The position numbers and the translations under genes were made by a program. The notes beneath the pieces are model-generated. The model was not told the origin of the DNA, ran no database searches, and was given only the letters and a program-made list of their open reading frames with translations. A stretch of DNA of 9,636 nt from Deltaproteobacteria bacterium. GTDB taxonomy: Bacteria; Desulfobacterota; UBA8473. Shown one piece after another: positions 5,850 through 9,636 of this stretch (positions are counted from its first letter, which is position 1; each line of letters starts with the position of its first letter). The stretch spans positions 1 through 9,636 of the forward strand of contig JAUXHQ010000045.1 of NCBI GenBank assembly GCA_030621455.1. The letters run 5' to 3'.

Positions 5850-6099
5850 TTCGACCTGTGCAGTTAGTAAAGTTTACCGCTTGCCGGCTACTTATTTCGT
5901 TTGCTTCTTATGAACTACACACTGGCATAAGGCTGTATGTGTAATGGAATGACAAGTCTCGTTCATATATTTGTATGTTGGCCAGGTTTTTACGTATAAC
6001 AAACAAACAAAACAAGCAGCCGGCGCTTAACGCAGTCCTGTTAACTTAATCCTCAGAGACACTTCAAGGCACTAGGGTTGAGTAATTGCACAGGTCGAA
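5850..6099 (+). ncRNA. Putative structured RNA or long leader closed by a 13-bp terminal stem
   Basis: TTCGACCTGTGCA (5850-5862) and TGCACAGGTCGAA (6087-6099) are exact reverse complements 224 nt apart. In the plus-strand RNA the stem extends inward by a G·U and three more pairs, 17 in all. The left arm coincides with the predicted start of the promoter at 5815-5841. Inside lie a 29-nt imperfect inverted repeat (5883-5911 with 5996-6024), a small TACACA/TGTGTA hairpin and TTAAC/GTTAA. There is no plausible ORF. Motifs of tmRNA, RNase P or 6S RNA are not seen. It ends about 40 nt before the start of the acidic protein, so it may be its regulatory leader, a free RNA, or a small non-autonomous mobile element with terminal inverted repeats. 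I find no clear target-site duplication and no reverse transcriptase that would make it a retron. Confidence 0.4.
5883..6024. repeat. 29-nt imperfect inverted repeat inside the structured region
   Basis: The arms 5883-5911 and 5996-6024 match at 24 of 29 positions, with an 84-nt spacer; the common core is GCCGGCT-CTT-TTT-GTTTG. Four of the five mismatches would be G·U pairs in a minus-strand RNA and none in a plus-strand RNA, opposite to the promoter direction. A 5-bp extension (CTGGC/GCCAG) occurs ten bases further in. The orientation of the ends (GTT...AAC) is the wrong way round for an integron attC site. Confidence 0.6.
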
Positions 6100-6141
6100 A
6101 TTTCTGGAGAGGAATGAAACCGAAATAGAAAAGAGGAAGTG

Positions 6142-6546
6142 ATGAGGGATGCCGAGGAAGGTGAAGAGATAATTGACTTAGTAGATGTGGTCGAAGAACC
6201 TCCGCAGTCGAGTGCATTACCGGAATCATATTGCAAGGAAGTCAAGGTCCCCGATGAAGATATAGGCCGATCTGAAGGGACTGTGGGTCTGGAGGAAGAG
6301 TTAGGGTTAGGGTTAGAATTCGAGGAAATTAGACAATTAGATACGAAAATCATTGAGAAAATCGTCAGGGAAGTTGCTCAAGAGGTGATTGAGAGTGTTG
6401 CAATAAAAATTGCTCCGGATATTACGAAAGAGTTAGTTAAAGCTATGGGAGAGAGAACGGAGATAATAGCCCAAGAGTTTTTCCCTCAGATAGCAGAGAA
6501 AATTATTAAGAAAGAGATAGAAAAGCTCAAAGAAGCAGAAGATTGA
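6142..6546 (+). CDS. Small acidic protein, hypothetical, with a PopZ-like layout
   Basis: 134 residues. A GTG at 6139 is in frame, but GAGG (6133-6136) is only 2 nt from it and 5 nt from ATG 6142, so ATG is preferred. Residues 1-62 are very acidic and probably disordered, with 'EIIDLVDVVEEPP' at about 9-21. Residues 65-134 are a string of amphipathic helices: 'TKIIEKIVREVAQEVIESV', 'ITKELVKAMGERTEIIAQ' and the end 'FFPQIAEKIIKKEIEKLKE'. Alphaproteobacterial PopZ (DUF2497) has the same order, a short L-x-L-T-x-V-V-E-E-type motif in an acidic linker and then C-terminal oligomerisation helices ending in an EIE-type segment; similar tails occur in deltaproteobacterial proteins I cannot name. Homology is not shown, so function is unassigned. 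It follows the structured RNA and ends at its own terminator. Confidence 0.7.
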   Translation: MRDAEEGEEIIDLVDVVEEPPQSSALPESYCKEVKVPDEDIGRSEGTVGLEEELGLGLEFEEIRQLDTKIIEKIVREVAQEVIESVAIKIAPDITKELVKAMGERTEIIAQEFFPQIAEKIIKKEIEKLKEAED

Positions 6547-6606
6547 CACATGTCACAACTGATCGCTTATTTGAGATCCCGAATATTACATTTATTGTAC
6601 AGTGTC

Positions 6607-6631
6607 AGGGGGTTATATTAATCCCCTTTTT
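6607..6631 (+). terminator. Rho-independent terminator after the acidic protein gene
   Basis: AGGGGGTTA (6607-6615) pairs with TAATCCCCT (6619-6627) around a TAT loop, nine pairs with one G·U, and runs into TTTTT. It lies 60 nt after the stop codon and ends the unit that starts at the 5815 promoter, which means valS needs its own promoter or read-through. Confidence 0.8.
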
Positions 6632-6634
6632 CAG

Positions 6635-6726
6635 TTTTAGGTCTTTGAACGTAGTATCTCTATTTTCCCTGACCTAAAAGCAGGTATCTCATTTCCCTCT
6701 CACCCCGCCAAGGAATGGGGATTCCT
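6635..6726 (+). repeat. Repeat-rich valS leader
   Basis: TTTTAGGTC (6635-6643) and GACCTAAAA (6671-6679) form a perfect 9-bp inverted repeat with a 27-nt loop. GTATCTC followed by ATTT(T)CCCT occurs twice in direct orientation (6654-6670 and 6684-6698), once in the loop and once after the stem. A further hairpin AGGAAT-GGGG-ATTCCT lies at 6711-6726, just ahead of the valS ribosome binding site. The T-box signature (AGGGTGG...) is absent. No convincing -35/-10 pair was found here. Such structure suggests leader-level control of valS, but the mechanism cannot be named. Confidence 0.4.
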
Positions 6727-6754
6727 GAGCCATATAAGAAGGAGATTGCTAATC

Positions 6755-9415
6755 GTGGAAGTTCTCGAAAAAGGTTATGACCCGGCTACGGTGGAGGGCA
6801 AGTGGTCGGACTACTGGATTAAAAATGGTTACTATAGTGCCGATGTAAATCGTCCAGGGGAAACCTTTTCCATTGTTATCCCCCCTCCGAATGTCACAGG
6901 ATCCCTCCATATGGGACATGCACTGAATACCACCTTGCAGGACATCCTCGTCAGGTTCAAAAGGATGGAAGGGTTTAATGTGCTGTGGATGCCTGGGATG
7001 GATCATGCAGGGATAGCTACTCAAAATGTTGTGGAAAAGAAGCTGGCTCAAGAGGGGGTCAACCGCCATTCCTTAGGCAGAGAGAGGTTTATTGAGGAAA
7101 TATGGAGGTGGCGTGAGGAATTTGGGGGAATAATCATAAATCAACTCAAAAAGTTGGGAGCTTCCTGCGATTGGACCAGGGAACGGTTCACCATGGATGA
7201 AGGGTTGTCGAAGGCTGTCAGGGAGGTCTTTGTCAGACTTTACCATGAAGGCCTGATCTACCGGGGCGATTACATAATCAATTGGTGCCCTCGATGTCAG
7301 ACCGCTATATCTGACCTGGAGGTGGACTACGAGGAAACCGAAGGACATCTGTATTACATAAAATATCTTATTCGTGATAGCAAGAAATCAATGATCGTCG
7401 CCACTACCCGTCCCGAGACCATGTTAGGTGACACTGCCGTGGCTGTACACCCAAACGACGAACGATACAAGGAGTTAGTCGGAAAGACGGCCATTCTCCC
7501 CATAATGGACAGAGAGATTCCTATAATCGCGGACGAATATGTGGACAAGAAGTTTGGAACAGGAGCGCTTAAGGTTACACCAGCCCATGATCTAAATGAT
7601 TTTGAGATGGGGCTGAGACATGACCTGGAAATAATAAAGGTAATTGACGGGGAAGGCAGGATGAATGCTAATGCCGGTCCCTACAAAGGCCTGGATAGGT
7701 TTAAGTGTAGAAAAGAGATAATAGGAAAATTCCAAAGAGATGGGATACTGAAGAAGAAAGAGCTCTATACGCATAACATAGGACATTGTTACAGATGTAA
7801 GACCATCATCGAGCCCGCACTGTCCAGGCAGTGGTTTATAAAGATAAAACCGCTGGCAGATCCAGCCATTGAAGCGGTTAAGAACGGCAAGATCCGGATT
7901 ATCCCCAAATCTTGGGAAAAGACGTACTTTGAGTGGATGAATAACATCAAAGACTGGTGTATTTCGCGCCAAATCTGGTGGGGTCACAGAATACCCGCTT
8001 GGCATTGCAACGAGTGTGGGGAAGTTATCGTATCAAGGGAGGACCCTACTCATTGTTCCAAGTGTCGGAAGTCTGATCTAACCCAAGATACTGACGTGCT
8101 TGACACATGGTTCAGCTCGGCTCTGTGGCCTTTCTCCACCATGGGTTGGCCTGAGAAGACAAGAGAACTGGAACTCTTCTACCCCACATCTCTTCTGGTA
8201 ACAGGCTTCGATATCCTGTTCTTCTGGGTTGCGAGAATGATAATGATGGGGATTAAATTTATGGGAGAAATTCCCTTTAAGGACGTATACATCCATGCCC
8301 TCGTCCGAGATGTTGAAGGCCGGAAGATGAGCAAGTCCAAGGGAAATGTTGTCGACCCTTTGGATATAATAGAGAAATATGGGGCGGACGCATTCCGTTT
8401 CACCCTGGCCGCATTTGCTGCCCAAGGCAGAGATGTCAAGCTTTCAGAGGAAAGGATCGGTGGTTATCGAAATTTTGCCAATAAGATATGGAATGCTTCA
8501 AGGTTCGCTCTGATGAGCATGGAGGGATACAACGACAGTCTCGTAGACAAACACGGGATTGAATTCACCCTATGTGATAGATGGATATTGTCCAGACTGA
8601 ACCGGGCCATTGACGGGGTCAAAGATGCCTTAGAAAATTATAGGTTAAATGAGGGAGCTCAAATTCTTTACCAATTTGTGTGGCATGAATTCTGCGATTG
8701 GTATATTGAGCTGATAAAGCCCTACCTGTACCAGGAGGAAGACACAAAGCTGAGATCGAACACGCAATACGTTCTTATGAAGGTTCTAGATACGGTATTA
8801 TGTCTGCTTCACCCTTTTATGCCTTTCATAACGGAAGAGATCTGGGAGAACCTCCCAAATAGTGATGGCAGTATCACAACACACCGGTATCCAAAGTCAG
8901 ATTCCGCGCTGATAGATGACGAAGCGGAAGCCGAGATGGGGTTGATTATGAATATAATTGGCAACGTTCGAAATATTAGAGGAGAGGTGAACGTGCCGCC
9001 CGCCAAGCAGGTCGAGGCGATCCTGTATTCTGAAGACGAGAAAATAGTGGGAAAGCTTGAAAAGAATAGTGACCACATTAAACATCTGGCAAGCGTCAAG
9101 ACCCTTTCTGTCTCCTCTAGGAGAGAAGAATACAAATCTGTGGCTACGGCTGTGGTGGACAAGGTAGAGATATTTGTCCCTTTAGAAGGGATAATCGACT
9201 TTCATGAGGAGGAGAAGAGGCTGGAAAAAGAGAGAAATAAGATTGAAAAAAAACTCGTACTAACTAACAAGAAACTCTCCAACGAGGACTTCCTAACTAA
9301 GGCTCCACCACATATAATAGAAAAGGAACGGGCTGAAAGTACACGATTGATCGAAAAGAAGGGGAAATTGGAGGAAGGAATCCGGAAGATGCAAGAACTG
9401 CAGAGAGGTGACTAA
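6755..9415 (+). CDS. valS: Valyl-tRNA synthetase
   Basis: A complete class I aminoacyl-tRNA synthetase that charges tRNA-Val in the cytoplasm; 886 residues, normal for bacterial ValRS. The frame also offers TTG 6746, but AAGGAG (6739-6744) is only 1 nt from it; GTG 6755, 10 nt from that site, gives the usual short N-terminus ('EVLEKGYDPATVEGKW'). Signatures in order: 'PPPNVTGSLHMGHAL' with HMGH at 52-55; the inserted CP1 editing domain with 'TTRPET' (217-222), which clears mischarged threonine; paired cysteines C178/C181 with C345/C348 and C418/C421 with C434/C437, typical zinc-binding sites; 'GRKMSKSKGN' with KMSKS at 524-528; the helical anticodon-binding domain ('FVWHEFCDWYIELIKP'); and a C-terminal coiled coil (about 820-884). 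No frameshift or lost residue is seen. The leader is repeat-rich and separated from the upstream gene by a terminator. Confidence 0.98.
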   Translation: MEVLEKGYDPATVEGKWSDYWIKNGYYSADVNRPGETFSIVIPPPNVTGSLHMGHALNTTLQDILVRFKRMEGFNVLWMPGMDHAGIATQNVVEKKLAQEGVNRHSLGRERFIEEIWRWREEFGGIIINQLKKLGASCDWTRERFTMDEGLSKAVREVFVRLYHEGLIYRGDYIINWCPRCQTAISDLEVDYEETEGHLYYIKYLIRDSKKSMIVATTRPETMLGDTAVAVHPNDERYKELVGKTAILPIMDREIPIIADEYVDKKFGTGALKVTPAHDLNDFEMGLRHDLEIIKVIDGEGRMNANAGPYKGLDRFKCRKEIIGKFQRDGILKKKELYTHNIGHCYRCKTIIEPALSRQWFIKIKPLADPAIEAVKNGKIRIIPKSWEKTYFEWMNNIKDWCISRQIWWGHRIPAWHCNECGEVIVSREDPTHCSKCRKSDLTQDTDVLDTWFSSALWPFSTMGWPEKTRELELFYPTSLLVTGFDILFFWVARMIMMGIKFMGEIPFKDVYIHALVRDVEGRKMSKSKGNVVDPLDIIEKYGADAFRFTLAAFAAQGRDVKLSEERIGGYRNFANKIWNASRFALMSMEGYNDSLVDKHGIEFTLCDRWILSRLNRAIDGVKDALENYRLNEGAQILYQFVWHEFCDWYIELIKPYLYQEEDTKLRSNTQYVLMKVLDTVLCLLHPFMPFITEEIWENLPNSDGSITTHRYPKSDSALIDDEAEAEMGLIMNIIGNVRNIRGEVNVPPAKQVEAILYSEDEKIVGKLEKNSDHIKHLASVKTLSVSSRREEYKSVATAVVDKVEIFVPLEGIIDFHEEEKRLEKERNKIEKKLVLTNKKLSNEDFLTKAPPHIIEKERAESTRLIEKKGKLEEGIRKMQELQRGD

Positions 9416-9636
9416 TGCCGCCGATCCGTGATATGCAGGCATGACATGCACAGCATCCTTTATAAGAACTGATGGCATCCTCCATTTATCTGTTTACACT
9501 TTTATTACCTTAGAAACCTATGAACGCAAATGACGGTTGGATTTGTATAACACCTTGTTTTTGAAGCAAAATCACCATCGATGGGATCACCTTAATTGCA
9601 TGTAAACTGTTTAAAAGAAGTTAATTACCAATAATA
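9416..9636. other. Region after valS, no gene recognised
   Basis: No ORF with a ribosome binding site and protein-like composition is visible, and no clear valS terminator hairpin with a T run was found. The only marked element is the 10-bp palindrome CCATCGATGG (9575-9584). TATAAC at 9546-9551 resembles a -10 box but lacks a -35 partner. This is probably spacer and promoter region of a gene beyond the right edge. Confidence 0.5.

Noticed and set aside
5871..6040. Integron attC site
   Set aside because: The palindromic ends read GTT...AAC, whereas attC needs RYYYAAC...GTTRRRY; there is no integrase and no cassette-like neighbour.
5850..6099. Retron msr-msd RNA with a1/a2 repeats
   Set aside because: Terminal inverted repeats and internal stems look similar, but no reverse transcriptase is encoded downstream; the adjacent ORF is a small acidic protein.
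6301..6316. Telomere-like TTAGGGTTAGGGTTAG run
   Set aside because: It lies inside the coding frame of the acidic protein and encodes part of an acidic Leu/Gly stretch (ELGLGLEF); two and a half copies are easily explained by codon repetition.
6632..6754. T-box riboswitch for valS
   Set aside because: The conserved AGGGTGG T-box sequence and a following terminator are missing, and the leader is too short.

Overview
The window has moderate G+C (estimated by eye) and the gene style of an anaerobic, Gram-negative-type bacterium. Several features fit a Desulfobacterota (former Deltaproteobacteria) or related lineage: an SDR with an extended loop of the kind I associate with syntrophic fatty-acid degraders, a nitronate monooxygenase-family flavoprotein, a LOG-family protein with the long N-terminal variant, and a small acidic protein with an 'IIDLVDVVEEPP' motif. 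This placement is inference from protein style, not from a marker gene comparison. I see no transposase, phage gene, CRISPR array, tRNA or rRNA.

Layout. Positions 1-5707 are all minus-strand genes, read right to left. At the left edge is the N-terminal part of a LOG-family (TIGR00730-type) nucleotide-processing protein. It sits 48 bp downstream of a nitronate monooxygenase-family gene, so the two probably form one operon. A 426-bp gap follows, holding two operator-like palindromes near the nitronate monooxygenase start and a convincing minus-strand terminator for the next gene, a FabG-like SDR. The SDR has its own good sigma70-type promoter. Then come a membrane-anchored or lipoprotein-type SLT lytic transglycosylase, a 350-bp hairpin-rich spacer, rmuC, and a small exported NTF2-like protein that probably heads the rmuC transcript from its own promoter.

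At 5708-6141 transcription diverges. A minus promoter (TTGACT-17-TAAAAA) drives the NTF2-like gene and rmuC. A plus promoter (TTGACA-15-GATAAT) points right. Its predicted start falls on the first arm of a 13-bp perfect inverted repeat whose second arm lies about 225 nt downstream and encloses a second, 29-nt imperfect inverted repeat. The whole looks like a closed, structured RNA of about 250 nt, either a leader or a free RNA. It is followed by a 134-residue acidic protein, whose layout recalls (without proven homology) the polar organiser PopZ, and then a strong terminator. Positions 5815-6631 therefore form one self-contained transcription unit of promoter, structured RNA, small ORF and terminator. 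This is the part least explained by known annotation.

The right third is a complete valyl-tRNA synthetase gene (valS) with all class I signatures, preceded by a leader rich in inverted and direct repeats, and followed by 221 bp with no recognisable gene.
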